DNA of 64,000 bases from Synechococcus sp. WH 5701 (GCF_000153045.1 NZ_CH724159.1:1003128-1067127); one strand, 5' to 3'. Counted from the stretch's first letter, positions 38,494 through 50,010 are shown. A program made the numbers and translations. The notes: generated by a model from the sequence alone, not told the origin.

Positions 38494-40788
38494 TCAGAGC
38501 TCGATCGGATCAGGATCAATCGAGAGGCTCACGCTGCGAGCCAACCCAGCGCGCAGCTCGGCTTCTGGGGGCAGGGGCAGATCGGAGCCGGCGGGGCCGT
38601 GCAGCAACAGTTGCCAGCGGTAGCGGCCGGCCACCCGCGCCACCGCAGCAGGCGCTGGTCCGATCAGTTGCCAGCCGGCCTGCTCCACCTGGGGCCGCAG
38701 CTGCTCGGCAAGGGCGGCGGCGGCGGTGGCGGTGGCCGCTCCGGATGGCCCAGCCAGGCGCAGCAGACAGGCCCGGCTGAAGGGCACCAGGCCCGCCTGG
38801 CGGCGCAGCTGCAGTTCCGCCTCGAGAAAGGCGTCGTAGCGGCCATCGATCAGATGCTGGATCACGGGGTGATCCGGCAGGTAGGTCTGCACGATCACCT
38901 CCCCGGGGCGCTCCCCCCTTCCGGCCCGGCCGGCCAGCTGCAACAGCAGCTGCAGGCAATGTTCCGAGGCCCGCAGATCCGGCCGGTACAGGAGGCCATC
39001 AGCTGCCAGCACCGCCGCCAGGGTGACCCGCGGCAGATCCATGCCTTTGGCGAGCATCTGGGTGCCCACCAGCACATCCGCCTCCCCGGCCGCAAAGCGC
39101 TCCAGCAGGCGCCTGTGCCCATCCCGGCCCCGGGTGCTGTCCCGGTCGAAGCGCAACAGGCGCAGGCCTGAGAGTTCCTGCTCCAGTTGCTCCATCACCC
39201 GCTGGGTGCCGGCGCCGAAGGGCTTGAAGGCGGTGGAGCCGCAGGACCCGCAGCGGGAGGTCAGAGGCTGGCGGTGGCCGCACCAGTGGCAGCGCAGGGT
39301 CTGGCTGCCGTCACGCAGGCGATGGACCGTGAGGGACACGTCGCAATCGGGGCACTGGACCACCTCGCCACAACTGCGGCAGCTCAGGAAACTGCTGTAG
39401 CCGCGCCGGGGCACCAGCACCACCGCCTGCTCCCCACGCTCCTGCAGCCGCTCCATCCGCTCCATCAGGGCCCGGCTGATCAGGCGGCGGTGGCCTTCCG
39501 CCAGCTCCTGGCGCAGATCCACCACCCGCACCGGCGCAGCCTCCTGACCACTGATGCGCCGGCTGAGGCGCAGCAGGGTGGCCGGCTGCTGGGTCCGCCG
39601 GCAGGCCAGCCAGGATTCCAGGGAGGGAGTGGCGCTCCCCAGCAGCAGCCGGGCTCCGGCGGCGCGGCAGCGCAGGCGGGCCACATCTCTGGCGTGGTAA
39701 CAGGGCATTGGACTGTCCTGCTTGTAGGAACTGTCGTGTTCCTCATCGAGCACGATCAGGCCCAGGGGCGCCAGAGGCAGGAACACCGCCGAGCGGGTGC
39801 CCACGGCGATCAGTGGCTCAGTGGCGCCGGCCTGCAGGCAGCGGCGCCAGGCGGCGATGCGCTCCCGTTCCGTGAGGCCGCTGTGGAACTCGACGAGGCG
39901 GCCGGCGAAGCGGGCACAGCAACGGTCGAGCAGCTGCGGGATCAGTCCGATCTCCGGAGTGAGCATCAGGACGCTGCGACCGGAGGCCAGGCAGTCCGCC
40001 GCCGCCTGCAGGTACACCTCCGTCTTGCCCGCGCCGGTCACTCCCCAGAGCAGGAACTCCTGCGGGCCGGATGCCGCGAGGATCTGATCGAGGGCACCCT
40101 GCTGCTCAGAATTCAGGGGTCGGGGAGGCTCGAGCTGCCCGCCGGTCAGATCAGGAGACTCCTGAGCGGCGGCTGCCGGAGAGGCACCGCTGCCAGAGAG
40201 GAAGCGCTGCTTGCGGCGCAACCAAGCCTTGCTCACCAGGGCCTGCACCAGGGAGCGGCTGAATCCCCACGCCATGATCGTGCTCTGGGGAGCCGAGCCG
40301 GCGCCGGCCCGCAGGCGCTCGATGAGTTGACGTTGGCGGCTGGTGAGCGGCAGGGGGCTCTCCAACAGCTCCAGCCACCATTGGGAGCGCGGCTGGCCAT
40401 GGGCCCGCCCCGCCCGCTGTCCCAGCCAACCTGGAGGCAAGGCTGTCTTGAGGGTTCGAAACAGGCTGGTGTGGCACTGACGGGCCACCTCCTGCAGCAG
40501 CGCTTGCCAGTGGGGATCCACGGCGGCGGCCTGGTGAAGGCCCTCCACGGACTGGATCACCGCTGGATCGAGATCGGCCGGAGGCGCCGCCAGAGTCTCG
40601 ACCACCAGGCCGATCTGGGGGCGGCCCCTCAGGCGCAGGGTCACCAGATCCCCGGCCGCCAGGCCCAGGTCCGGGGGGGCGGCATAGGTGAAGATCCGCC
40701 CCTCCCGACCGGCCTCCACCCAGACCTGAACCCAGCGCGGAGGCAAGGAGTTCTCCAACGGCGTCGAGATTCGCCTTGCAATCCCCAT
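38494..40788 (-). CDS. priA: primosomal protein N' (replication restart helicase)
   Basis: Superfamily 2 helicase that reloads the replisome at stalled forks. 764 aa: N-terminal 3'-DNA-binding domain, Walker A GVTGAGKTEVYLQAA, DEEHD box (VLDEEHDSSYKQD), eight Cys of two zinc sites (CRSCGEVVQCPDCD and CHWCG...CGSCGS), and helicase motifs VGTQMLAKGMDLPRV and QLAGRAGRGERPGEVIVQT. Start ATG 40788 (MGIARRISTP). The 386-bp gap behind it leads to rpoD. Confidence 0.96.
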   Translation of the reverse strand: MGIARRISTPLENSLPPRWVQVWVEAGREGRIFTYAAPPDLGLAAGDLVTLRLRGRPQIGLVVETLAAPPADLDPAVIQSVEGLHQAAAVDPHWQALLQEVARQCHTSLFRTLKTALPPGWLGQRAGRAHGQPRSQWWLELLESPLPLTSRQRQLIERLRAGAGSAPQSTIMAWGFSRSLVQALVSKAWLRRKQRFLSGSGASPAAAAQESPDLTGGQLEPPRPLNSEQQGALDQILAASGPQEFLLWGVTGAGKTEVYLQAAADCLASGRSVLMLTPEIGLIPQLLDRCCARFAGRLVEFHSGLTERERIAAWRRCLQAGATEPLIAVGTRSAVFLPLAPLGLIVLDEEHDSSYKQDSPMPCYHARDVARLRCRAAGARLLLGSATPSLESWLACRRTQQPATLLRLSRRISGQEAAPVRVVDLRQELAEGHRRLISRALMERMERLQERGEQAVVLVPRRGYSSFLSCRSCGEVVQCPDCDVSLTVHRLRDGSQTLRCHWCGHRQPLTSRCGSCGSTAFKPFGAGTQRVMEQLEQELSGLRLLRFDRDSTRGRDGHRRLLERFAAGEADVLVGTQMLAKGMDLPRVTLAAVLAADGLLYRPDLRASEHCLQLLLQLAGRAGRGERPGEVIVQTYLPDHPVIQHLIDGRYDAFLEAELQLRRQAGLVPFSRACLLRLAGPSGAATATAAAALAEQLRPQVEQAGWQLIGPAPAAVARVAGRYRWQLLLHGPAGSDLPLPPEAELRAGLARSVSLSIDPDPIEL

Positions 40789-40810
40789 AGGGGTTTCTTA
40801 AGATAAGGGG

Positions 40811-40825
40811 GTTGAGCAGCTCAAC
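40811..40825. promoter_or_regulatory. inverted repeat upstream of priA
   Basis: GTTGAG-cag-CTCAAC, 23 bp upstream of the priA start. Read on the minus strand it contains TTGAGC, which could serve as a -35 box with an A/T-rich stretch (TTATCTTAAG) downstream, so a repressor here would occlude the promoter. Position-based inference. Confidence 0.3.
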
Positions 40826-41042
40826 TGGCTGCTGTCGGAACCAGGCAGAGTTCCGTCCAGTGGGAAGACCTGAAGAGCAGGCCGATTGGAGAATCCCTCC
40901 AGCGCGCCTCCCGGTCTGCGAACACCCCTGACAGCCCTGCCTGGCCTCCGGGCCGTTCCACGTCGTCAGGTCTTTGATTCCACAGCTTCCACCCGGCCCT
41001 TGATGGTGCCTGTTCCTGATCCCGGTCGGCCATCGGCTGCAC

Positions 41043-41095
41043 CCGAATGTTGAAGCAAAGATTTGTGTCGTGATGTTGTCATCACGCTCATTCGG
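41043..41095 (+). promoter_or_regulatory. nested stem-loop in the rpoD leader
   Basis: Outer arms CCGAATG (41043-41049) and CATTCGG (41089-41095) enclose inner arms CGTGATG (41069-41075) and CATCACG (41080-41086) around a TTGT loop. The whole could fold as a two-level hairpin 80 bp before the rpoD ATG, or the inner palindrome could be a protein site. No U-tract follows, so it is not a standard terminator. Confidence 0.4.
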
Positions 41096-41174
41096 CTCGG
41101 CTGAATGGCCGGTCTGATCCTTTCGGCCCAATTGTTTTCACTCGACCATTCCGTCACCCCGTCGCAGTCCCGCT

Positions 41175-42584
<1,410 letters not shown>

Positions 42585-42697
42585 TCCCGAGCCCCTGAGT
42601 CCACTGAGTCCACGCTCCGCCGCGGCCCTGTGCCGGGCGAAGGTGGAGGCTTGTGTCCTGTTCCTTGCCGGATGGTGTGGTGATCACTCAGGGATGG

Positions 42698-44479
42698 ATG
42701 GACTGGCTGGAGCGCGATCAGCGCCGGCTCTGGCTCGTGAGTGGGCTTGGGTATCTGCTGCTGTGCTGGCTGGCGTTCTTTCAGAACCTGGGCAGCCTCT
42801 CGCTGATGGACAAGACCGAGGCCCTGTTCGTGGAGGTGGGTCACCAGATGGTCGAGCGGGGCGACTGGATCACCCCCGTCTGGAATGGCGAACTCTTCTT
42901 CGACTACCCCGTCTGGGGCTACTGGATGGTTGCCCTCAGCTTTCGCCTCTTCGGCGTGAGCGAGTGGGCCGCCCGCCTGCCGGTGGCCCTGGCGGCCAGC
43001 GCCGTGGTGCTGGCGGGTTTCGGCCTGCTCTGGGTCAGCGCCAGCGCTGAGGGGGGGCTGCGCCGGCGCTGGCAGAGGGCAGCGTTCGGTGCGGCCCTGC
43101 TGGCGCTCAACCCCGGCTGGATCGGTTGGGGCCGCAGTTCCGTCACCGACATGTTCCTGGCCAGCGCCATCGCCCTGAGCCTCTTCGGTTTCTTCCTGAG
43201 CTACAGCCAGCCCTCCGGCAGCACGGCCTGCCGCCTTGGCCTCGTGGCGATGCCCCTGTTCAGTGCCATCGCTGTGCTGGCCAAGGGGCCCGTGGGCCTG
43301 GTGCTGCCGGGGCTGGTGGCTCTGGTCTTCCTGATCGCCCAGGGCCAGCTGATCGCCTACGTGCGGCGATTGCCGTTTCTTCCGGTCGCTGTGATCTTCC
43401 TGGTCGTGGTGCTGCCCTGGTACGTCCTGGCGGCTCACGCCCATGGCATGGCGTTTCTGGGGGGGTTCTTCGGGTTCAGCAACATTCAGCGGTTCACCTC
43501 GGTGCTCTACCGCCACGCCGGCCCCTGGCACTTCTACCTGCCCTGGGTGCTGTTGCTGCTGCTGCCCTGGTCGTTCCATCTGCCCGTGGCCCTGGTGCGC
43601 CTGCGCTTCTGGCAGTTGAAGGCCTGGCGCCGCCAACCTCCCCAGGCCCAGTTGGCTCTGTTTGCCCTGGTCTGGTTCCTGGTGGTGCTGCTGTTCTTCT
43701 CCGCCGCCGCTACCAAGCTGGCGGGCTACATCCTCCCTCTGGTGCCGGCCACGGCCCTGCTGCTGGCCCTCTATTGGTTTCCTCTGGCGAGTGTCGCCCC
43801 CGTGGCCCATCACGGCAGCGATGGGCGGGCTCCACACCAGCCAGATCGTCCCCAGCGCTGGAGCGCCTGGATCAACGCCCTGGTGTTCGTCGCCCTGGCC
43901 CCGGCCGCTGCCCTGGCACCGCGCTGGGCCGCCACGGATCCGGCCTATCCCGGCTTCGCCGAGGCCCTGAGGCGCTCCGGTCTGCCCGTGGTGCTGGCCC
44001 TGATCCTGGCGGGAAGCGCCATCGCCCTGGTGGTTTTGCTGCTGCGGGCCGGCAAGCCCCGGGCGCTGTGGCTGCCGGATCTGGCCGCCATGCTGCTCCT
44101 GCTGGCTCTGGTGGTGCCCCCCCTGGCGCCGCTGATGGAGACCCAGCGCCAGCGGCCGGTGCGCGAGCTGGCTGAGCGGGCCGGACAGCTCGCAGAACCC
44201 GGCGAACCGCTCTGGGTCGTGGGCTACAAGCGCTACAGCGTTGTGTTCTACAGCGGCCGTCAGGCCGTCTTCCTCGACAGCCCCGAGGGTGCTCGCGATG
44301 CCCTGCAAGCGCCCCCGGGCCCTGGCTCAGCCACCGGCAGCGTGCTGATCTTTGGGGAGGAACATCGCCTGAGGGATCTGCCCGGGACCCTGCCGGGGGC
44401 CACGCTGCTGGAGAGCCGAACTGGCCATCAACTCTGGCGTGTCCCGCGCAGCACAGGGAGCGATGGTCGGGCACGATGA
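42698..44479 (+). CDS. GT39/ArnT-like membrane glycosyltransferase
   Basis: 593 aa with about a dozen predicted membrane helices. The first extracytoplasmic loop carries DKTEALFVEVGHQMVERGDWITPVWNGELFFDYPVWGYW, the acidic-loop pattern of dolichol-phosphate-mannose/ArnT-type transferases that use polyprenyl-linked sugars. A soluble C-terminal domain follows the last helix (VVGYKRYSVVFYSGRQAVFLDS). ATG 42698 has AGGGA just upstream; a GTG at 42653 would add 15 residues. Likely modifies lipid A, glycans or exopolysaccharide (inference). Confidence 0.83.
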   Translation: MDWLERDQRRLWLVSGLGYLLLCWLAFFQNLGSLSLMDKTEALFVEVGHQMVERGDWITPVWNGELFFDYPVWGYWMVALSFRLFGVSEWAARLPVALAASAVVLAGFGLLWVSASAEGGLRRRWQRAAFGAALLALNPGWIGWGRSSVTDMFLASAIALSLFGFFLSYSQPSGSTACRLGLVAMPLFSAIAVLAKGPVGLVLPGLVALVFLIAQGQLIAYVRRLPFLPVAVIFLVVVLPWYVLAAHAHGMAFLGGFFGFSNIQRFTSVLYRHAGPWHFYLPWVLLLLLPWSFHLPVALVRLRFWQLKAWRRQPPQAQLALFALVWFLVVLLFFSAAATKLAGYILPLVPATALLLALYWFPLASVAPVAHHGSDGRAPHQPDRPQRWSAWINALVFVALAPAAALAPRWAATDPAYPGFAEALRRSGLPVVLALILAGSAIALVVLLLRAGKPRALWLPDLAAMLLLLALVVPPLAPLMETQRQRPVRELAERAGQLAEPGEPLWVVGYKRYSVVFYSGRQAVFLDSPEGARDALQAPPGPGSATGSVLIFGEEHRLRDLPGTLPGATLLESRTGHQLWRVPRSTGSDGRAR

Positions 44480-44516
44480 GTGATCCAGATCACCAACGAT
44501 TCGATCGGCTGGTCAC

Positions 44517-45203
44517 TTGATCCGAACCCATTCCCCGATTTTCTCCGCACCGACACCCGCCGCAATCCGCCGCTGGCTTCAGCTGTTCGGCCCGGTGCGG
44601 CTGCTGCTCTGCGGCCTGGCGGCCCTGGTGGTGATCCTGATCGAGCAGTTGGTGCTCAGCCAGCAGGAGCCGGTCTTCGATGAGGCCGTGCTGGCCTGGC
44701 TGGGGGAGCGCATCCCCGAGGGCATCGGCCGCTTTCTGGTGCTGGTGTATCAGGTGAGCGGCACCCGCTTCACGGCGATGCTGGTGCTGGCGGCCCTGAT
44801 CTTCCTGATGATCAAGCGGTCGTGGAACCAGCTGATCTGGCTCGCGATCGGCACCAGCGGCATCCTGCTGATCGTGGATCGCTGGTTGAAACCCCAGTTC
44901 GACCGGGCCAGGCCCCTCGGACGGCTGGTGGAGGTGATCGGTCGCAGTTTTCCCAGCGGCCATGCCGCCGGAGCGGTGGTGTTCTATTTCCTGATGTGCA
45001 CGATCCTGGCGGAGCGTTACCCGCAGCTGCGCCGCCCACTGGTGCTGGGCTCCGCCCTCTGGGTGGGTCTGATCTGGGTGAGCACCCTCTACTGCCGGGT
45101 TCACTGGCTCACCGACATCATCGCGGGGGCGGCCGTGGGGTTCATCTGGCTGAGCATCTGTCTGACGAGCCTGCGCTTCTGCGCCGACCGTCAGAGTGGC
45201 TGA
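44517..45203 (+). CDS. PAP2-family membrane phosphatase
   Basis: 228 aa, six likely membrane helices. The three phosphatase motifs are intact: KPQFDRARP (KxxxxxxRP), SFPSGHA, and RVHWLTDIIAGAAVG (the last with catalytic His and Asp). Start appears to be TTG 44517 (MIRTHSPIF). Family members dephosphorylate undecaprenyl pyrophosphate or phosphatidic acid; following a polyprenyl-sugar transferase, recycling of the polyprenyl carrier is an attractive guess but unproved. Confidence 0.88.
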   Translation: MIRTHSPIFSAPTPAAIRRWLQLFGPVRLLLCGLAALVVILIEQLVLSQQEPVFDEAVLAWLGERIPEGIGRFLVLVYQVSGTRFTAMLVLAALIFLMIKRSWNQLIWLAIGTSGILLIVDRWLKPQFDRARPLGRLVEVIGRSFPSGHAAGAVVFYFLMCTILAERYPQLRRPLVLGSALWVGLIWVSTLYCRVHWLTDIIAGAAVGFIWLSICLTSLRFCADRQSG

Positions 45204-45219
45204 GCCCGAGCAGGCCGTC

Positions 45220-45672
45220 ATGACCATCAGCAGCACCGCACCCTCCAGCCCCTCTGCCCCCGGGGATCGCCGGGAGGGCTCCGATCCGCTGGTGGTTGAT
45301 CTCGCCAGCCTGCTGGGCCTGCGCAGCGCCCCCAACCTCGATGCTGCCCAGCGCCAGGCTCTTGGCCAGGAGCTGAAGGGGCGCCTGGCGGCCTGTGACT
45401 GGTTCACCGTTGGCGTGATGGCGCCTTCCGCCCAGGCGGCGCTGGCTGCCCTGCGCTCCTGTGAGGCCGCCCACGGCTGGAGCCCCCTGCAAGCCGAGAG
45501 CGAGACTCAGGTGGAGGGTCAGGTGTTCCTGAAGGGGAATCAGCGCACGGGCCGCTTTCTGCTGCGGGCCGAGTCCGGCCTTGGCGAGGGGCTGCTGATC
45601 GGCGGTCAGAGCGACAGCCATCCGGAGGCCACCGGCACCTGGGGGCCCCTGCCCCTCGACTTTTTCGGCTGA
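45220..45672 (+). CDS. DUF1824-family protein
   Basis: 150 aa from ATG 45220 (MTISSTAPSS), with AGG eight bases upstream; a GTG at 45196 overlaps the PAP2 stop and is an alternative. The body (CDWFTVGVMAPSAQAALAALRSCEA, EGQVFLKGNQRTGRFLLRAESGLGEGLLIGGQ) matches what I recall of DUF1824, a cyanobacterial/plastid family without known function. No membrane or signal segment. Confidence 0.75.
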   Translation: MTISSTAPSSPSAPGDRREGSDPLVVDLASLLGLRSAPNLDAAQRQALGQELKGRLAACDWFTVGVMAPSAQAALAALRSCEAAHGWSPLQAESETQVEGQVFLKGNQRTGRFLLRAESGLGEGLLIGGQSDSHPEATGTWGPLPLDFFG

Positions 45673-45767
45673 TCACGGTGCAGCCTGTTCTGGCCTGGGG
45701 CTGGCCGGCCAGTCCTTAGGCTTGACCGCTGTTCAACGGCCACGCGGCCGGGCTGAGGAATCGATTG

Positions 45768-46721
45768 ATGGCTGGCACCACTCTGCGCATCGCCTCCCGC
45801 CGCAGCCAGCTGGCGATGGTGCAGACCCACTGGGTGCGCGATGAACTGACCAGGGCTCATCCGGACCTGGAAATCAGCATCGAGGCGATGGCCACCCAGG
45901 GCGACAAGATCCTGGATGTGGCCCTCGCCAAGATCGGTGACAAAGGCCTGTTCACCAAGGAACTGGAGGCCCAGATGCTGGTGGACCGGGCCGACATCGC
46001 CGTCCACAGCCTCAAGGATCTGCCCACCAACCTCCCCGATGGGCTGATGCTCGGCTGCATCACCGAGCGCGAAGACCCCGCCGATGCCCTGGTGTTGCAC
46101 GAGCGCCACCGGGGCTGCAGCCTCGAAACCCTTCCGGAGGGCAGTGTGGTGGGCACCAGCTCGCTGCGGCGCCTGGCCCAGCTCCGCCACCACTTCCCCC
46201 ATTTCCAGTTCAAGGACGTGCGCGGCAACGTGATCACGCGCCTTGAGAAGCTCGATTCCGGCGACTACGACTGCCTGATCCTGGCGGCCGCCGGCCTGGG
46301 GCGCCTGGGCCTGGGCCACCGCATCGACGCCCTGATCGATCCCTCGATTTCGCTGCATGCGGTGGGCCAGGGGGCCCTGGGGATCGAGTGCCGCCATGGC
46401 GACAGCGCGGTGCTGGAGCAGATCAAGGTGCTGGAGCACCTGCCAACCGCCCGCCGCTGTCTGGCGGAGCGGGCCTTCCTGCGTCAGCTCGAGGGCGGGT
46501 GCCAGGTGCCGATCGGCGTGAACAGCCGCTTCGAGGGGGAGGAGCTGGTGCTCACCGGGATGGTGGCCAGCCTTGATGGCCTGCGCCTGATCCGGGATGA
46601 GGCCCGGGGCCCTCAGCAGGATCCCGAAGCAGTCGGCACCAGCCTCGCCCAGCTGCTGCGCAGCCAGGGTGCTGGCGAGATTCTGGAGGAGATCTTTGCA
46701 GAGGTCAGGCCCGAAGCCTGA
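45768..46721 (+). CDS. hemC: hydroxymethylbilane synthase (porphobilinogen deaminase)
   Basis: Polymerises four porphobilinogens into hydroxymethylbilane, upstream of heme, chlorophyll and corrins. 317 aa: [49 protein letters not shown], the substrate-binding Arg stretch [28 protein letters not shown], and the dipyrromethane cofactor Cys in [14 protein letters not shown] 45768 follows GAGGAA at a good distance; the preceding in-frame TTG is not needed. Overlaps the ClC start by 26 bp. Confidence 0.97.
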   Translation: MAGTTLRIASRRSQLAMVQTHWVRDELTRAHPDLEISIEAMATQGDKILDVALAKIGDKGLFTKELEAQMLVDRADIAVHSLKDLPTNLPDGLMLGCITEREDPADALVLHERHRGCSLETLPEGSVVGTSSLRRLAQLRHHFPHFQFKDVRGNVITRLEKLDSGDYDCLILAAAGLGRLGLGHRIDALIDPSISLHAVGQGALGIECRHGDSAVLEQIKVLEHLPTARRCLAERAFLRQLEGGCQVPIGVNSRFEGEELVLTGMVASLDGLRLIRDEARGPQQDPEAVGTSLAQLLRSQGAGEILEEIFAEVRPEA

Positions 46722-48675
46722 GGCAGGCTCCGCCGCACCTCTGGAGGGCGACACCCGCGGTCTGCCCTTTCAGTGGAGCCTGCTGGCCTGGGCTGCGCTG
46801 GTGGGCCTCCTCACCGGTCTGGCCGTGGTGGGCTTCCACTACCTGCTGGGCTTCATCAACAATTTCCTGTTCGGCACCCTGGTGGAGTGGGTGCTCGATC
46901 TGGTGAGTCCGCACCAGCTGGATCCGGCCACGGTGGAGGTGTTCAGTGCCCCGGCTCCGGATTCCGGCACACCCCTGAAAGCGCTGCTGCAGATCGGTCT
47001 GGGGGGGATCGGCTTTCTGCCGCCGCCTCCGGCACCCCTGCCCGAGCCAACCCCCCTTCCCGCGATCGGACCCGCCGGTTGGCTGGCCTCCTGGCCCGTG
47101 GTCATCGCTCCCCTGCTGGGCGGCGTGGCGGTGGGGCTGCTGCGCCAGCTGGGCCGCGATCTGGGCCCCAGCCTGCCCAGTCTGATGGCGATGGCCGACG
47201 GAGCGGCGCCTGCTCTGCCGCGCCTGCCAGGGCTGCGTCTCGTGGCGGCCTCTCTCAGTCTGGGCAGTGGCGCTTCACTCGGGCCCGAAGGGCCGAGCGT
47301 GGAGAGCGGCGGCAACCTCGGCCTGTGGGTGGGACTGCGCGGACGGCTGCCGCCCGAATCCCAGAAGGCCCTGGTGGCCGCCGGCGTGGCGGCGGGACTG
47401 GCGGCCGGCTTCAAGGCACCGATCGCCGGGGTGTTCTTTGCCTTCGAAGGGGCCTACAGCGCGATTCCCGGGCGGCCCAGCCTGCGGGCGGTGCTGGTGG
47501 CGGCGGTGGCGTCCTCGCTGGTGACCCAGTTGTGCCTTGGTGACGAGCCGATCTTCCGGCTGCCGGCCTATGAGGTGCGCTCACCGCTGGAACTACCGCT
47601 CTACCTGGGCCTGGGGCTGGTGGCCAGCCTGATGTCGTGGGCGCTGGTGAGCCTGCTGGCGGCAGGGCGCAGCGAGCCTGTACAGCACTGGTTCTCCCGT
47701 CTGCCGCTCTGGCTGATCAATGGCCTCGGCGGCCTCGCCGTGGGTGTGCTGGCCCTGGGCTTCCCCCAGGTGCTGGGGGTCGGTTACGACACGATCGAGG
47801 CCCTGCTCGGCAGTGAGGGTGGAGTGGCGCTCACCACCCTGGCGGCCCTGCTGGTGGTGAAGTTGCTGGCCACGGGTCTGAGCAATGCCACCGGGTTCGT
47901 GGGCGGGGGCTTCGCGCCGGCCCTGTTCCTCGGTGCCGTGCTGGGCAATCTCTATGGACAGCTGCTGGGGGACGGCGGCTTGGGTCTGCCGGTGGCGGAA
48001 CCACCGGCCTACGCCATGGTGGGTATGGCGGCCGTGCTTGCCGGCAGTGCCAGGGCGCCGCTGACGGCGCTGCTGTTGCTGTTCGAACTCACCCACGACA
48101 TCCGCATCGTGCTGCCACTGATGGCCGCCACCGGCCTCAGCGCAGTCCTTGTGGAACGCTGGCAGGGACTGGCGGATCCCGGCCTGCTGGGGCCGGATCC
48201 GGCCGAAGAGGAGCGACGTCAGGAGCTGGCCTCCCTGAACGTGCTGGAGGCCCTGGAAGCGGAGGCACCATTGGTGCTGAAGGCCACCACGCCGGCCAGG
48301 GAGGCCCTGGGACAGTTGATCGAAGCCCACGGCCACTGCCTGGTGGTGGAGCGCGACAGCTGGGTGATCGGGGTGGTGACCCTGATCGACCTGCAGCGGG
48401 CGATCAGCGCCGTCCACGGCGGGGAAGGGTTGCCGCTAGCGGAGTGCCGTCGCTCCGATCTCCTCTGGCTGCCCGATCAGGCGAACCTGGCCCAGCTCGA
48501 AGACCAGCTGGTGCCCAATGGTCTGCGCCAGGTGCCGATCTTCGACCTCGGCGGTCCTGGCCCTGCCCAGTTACCGTCTGGCTTGCCGAACAGCGGTCTG
48601 CCGGCCAGTGCTCTGTTGGGCCTGGCCAGCCGCGATGGCATGGCCAGAGCCCTCGCCCGTCAGCTTCGCAGCTGA
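46696..48675 (+). CDS. ClC-family chloride channel/antiporter with CBS domains
   Basis: 659 aa membrane protein. ClC selectivity-filter motifs: [15 protein letters not shown] (the GxEGP gate with its Glu), [19 protein letters not shown], and a late helix segment [21 protein letters not shown]. After the channel, residues about 510-640 form a pair of CBS domains ([61 protein letters not shown]), the usual nucleotide-sensing module. Start TTG 46696 inside the hemC end is supported by a strong GGAGGAG six bases upstream; no ATG suits. Confidence 0.92.
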   Translation: MQRSGPKPEAGSAAPLEGDTRGLPFQWSLLAWAALVGLLTGLAVVGFHYLLGFINNFLFGTLVEWVLDLVSPHQLDPATVEVFSAPAPDSGTPLKALLQIGLGGIGFLPPPPAPLPEPTPLPAIGPAGWLASWPVVIAPLLGGVAVGLLRQLGRDLGPSLPSLMAMADGAAPALPRLPGLRLVAASLSLGSGASLGPEGPSVESGGNLGLWVGLRGRLPPESQKALVAAGVAAGLAAGFKAPIAGVFFAFEGAYSAIPGRPSLRAVLVAAVASSLVTQLCLGDEPIFRLPAYEVRSPLELPLYLGLGLVASLMSWALVSLLAAGRSEPVQHWFSRLPLWLINGLGGLAVGVLALGFPQVLGVGYDTIEALLGSEGGVALTTLAALLVVKLLATGLSNATGFVGGGFAPALFLGAVLGNLYGQLLGDGGLGLPVAEPPAYAMVGMAAVLAGSARAPLTALLLLFELTHDIRIVLPLMAATGLSAVLVERWQGLADPGLLGPDPAEEERRQELASLNVLEALEAEAPLVLKATTPAREALGQLIEAHGHCLVVERDSWVIGVVTLIDLQRAISAVHGGEGLPLAECRRSDLLWLPDQANLAQLEDQLVPNGLRQVPIFDLGGPGPAQLPSGLPNSGLPASALLGLASRDGMARALARQLRS

Positions 48676-48682
48676 GTTCAGC

Positions 48683-49372
48683 TCACTTCACCACCACCAC
48701 GGGAGTTCCCACCTCCACCATCTCGAACAGCTTGCGCACATGCTCGTGGAACATGCGCACGCAACCGTTGGTCACGGCGGAGCGGGAGCTGACGGTCCAG
48801 GACCAGGCACTGGGGGTGCCGTGAATGCCGAATTGATTGGGCCCCTTGGTGTTGAAGCCGATCCAGCGATCGCCGAGGGGACCATTCGGTCCGATCACAC
48901 CTTTCTTCTGCCCAGACTTGGTGCTCACGTACTGGGGATTGATCACCTTGTTGATCACGTTGAAGGTTCCCAGCGGTGTGGGGGTGGCTGGATCACCGAT
49001 CGCCACCGGCCAGGGGCCGTAGACCTTGCCATCGCGTTCCAGGCGAATCTCGCGCTTGCCAAGGGCCAGCAGGATCCTGGAGTTGTTCACAGGAGCTGCC
49101 TGGGGGGCTGCCGGAGCCGCTTCCGGAGACGGTGCCTCAGCAGGCGCGGGGTCGGCCTGGAGGACTGCTGCTGGGCTGCCGACCGAGGGAGGCGCCGTTG
49201 GCGGAGGAGCCGTGGCTGGAGCGCTGGGGATCGGGGCGGTAGGGGTGATGATGCCGCTGCCACTGGCCAGAGCCGAGGGCGACCAAACGGCCCCGAGGCT
49301 GGCCAGACCGGTGAGCAGGCCTGCAGCAAGTCCGACGGGGGTCACTAACAGACGGGAGTGAATGGAGCGCAT
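48683..49372 (-). CDS. L,D-transpeptidase (YkuD domain)
   Basis: 229 aa secreted cell-wall enzyme forming 3-3 cross-links or anchoring proteins. Signal peptide from ATG 49372 (MRSIHSRLLVTPVG...ALA), a ~70-residue Pro/Ala-rich linker, then the YkuD domain: LALGKREIRLERDGKVYGPWPVAIGDPATPTPLGTFNV and the catalytic HGTPSAWSW...SAVTNGCVRMF with His and Cys. A longer frame from 49414 adds 14 residues. Convergent with the ClC gene (7-bp gap). Confidence 0.88.
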   Translation of the reverse strand: MRSIHSRLLVTPVGLAAGLLTGLASLGAVWSPSALASGSGIITPTAPIPSAPATAPPPTAPPSVGSPAAVLQADPAPAEAPSPEAAPAAPQAAPVNNSRILLALGKREIRLERDGKVYGPWPVAIGDPATPTPLGTFNVINKVINPQYVSTKSGQKKGVIGPNGPLGDRWIGFNTKGPNQFGIHGTPSAWSWTVSSRSAVTNGCVRMFHEHVRKLFEMVEVGTPVVVVK

Positions 49373-49422
49373 GCTGTGGATCGGGGCTGTGGACAGGTAC
49401 GACGACGAACGCACGGGGCGAT

Positions 49423-50010
49423 TCAGTTCACCAGTTTGGCGTCAATCTGCTCGAGATAGCGGGTTTCGCACTCCTTGATGATCCGAACCGCCTCCTGGGT
49501 GTTGAGAAAACCATTGACCTTGCAGGTGCCTGGCTTCTTCAGATCCTTGTAATGCTCCCAGTAGTACTGGGTTTCCTTGAGCCAGTGGTCGCCCAGCTGC
49601 TCATAGCTGGTGATGTGATCCATGCGTTTGTCATCGGCCAGCACGGCGATCACCTTGTCGTCCACCTCGCCGCCATCATCGAAAGTCATGATGCCGATGA
49701 TGCGGGCCTCCACGAGGCTGCCGGGCACCAGCGGTTCGGTCACACCCACGATTTCGATGTCGAGCGGATCGCCGTCCTCGTCCCAGGTGCGGGGGATGCA
49801 GCCGTAGGCGAAGGGGTAGGAGAGCGAGGAGTAGCCCACCCGATCAAGCTTGAGGTGGCCGGTTTCGGTGATCAGCTCGTACTTGTTGATCGTCATCGAG
49901 TTGAGCTCGACGATCGCATTCAGCCGCAGTTCGGCCTCATCGGCGAACGCCGGCAGCACATGCAGAAGGTTGAGCATGGTGCGGCTGGGGGCGTGGTCGA
50001 TGTTCGCCAT
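49423..50010 (-). CDS. ppa: inorganic pyrophosphatase (family I), intact
   Basis: 195 aa. All recognised active-site elements are present: IVELNSMTINKYELI, LDRVGYSSLSYPFAYGCIPRT, the canonical DEDGDPLDIEIV, and MTFDDGGEVDDKVIAV. This is the type I associate with marine picocyanobacteria, divergent from the Synechocystis-like copy at 27.8-28.4 kb, which has lost one catalytic Asp. Start ATG 50010 (MANIDHAPSR). Presumably the housekeeping enzyme that removes pyrophosphate from biosynthesis. Confidence 0.96.
   Translation of the reverse strand: MANIDHAPSRTMLNLLHVLPAFADEAELRLNAIVELNSMTINKYELITETGHLKLDRVGYSSLSYPFAYGCIPRTWDEDGDPLDIEIVGVTEPLVPGSLVEARIIGIMTFDDGGEVDDKVIAVLADDKRMDHITSYEQLGDHWLKETQYYWEHYKDLKKPGTCKVNGFLNTQEAVRIIKECETRYLEQIDAKLVN

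Larger units (their letters stand above)
40789..41174. other. 386-base gene-free region between priA and rpoD
   Basis: No convincing coding frame. The region contains a 15-bp inverted repeat near priA (40811-40825) and a nested stem structure near rpoD (41043-41095), both listed separately. It must hold divergent promoters for priA and rpoD. A small RNA gene is possible but I recognise none (no Yfr1, 6S or tmRNA signature). Confidence 0.6.
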
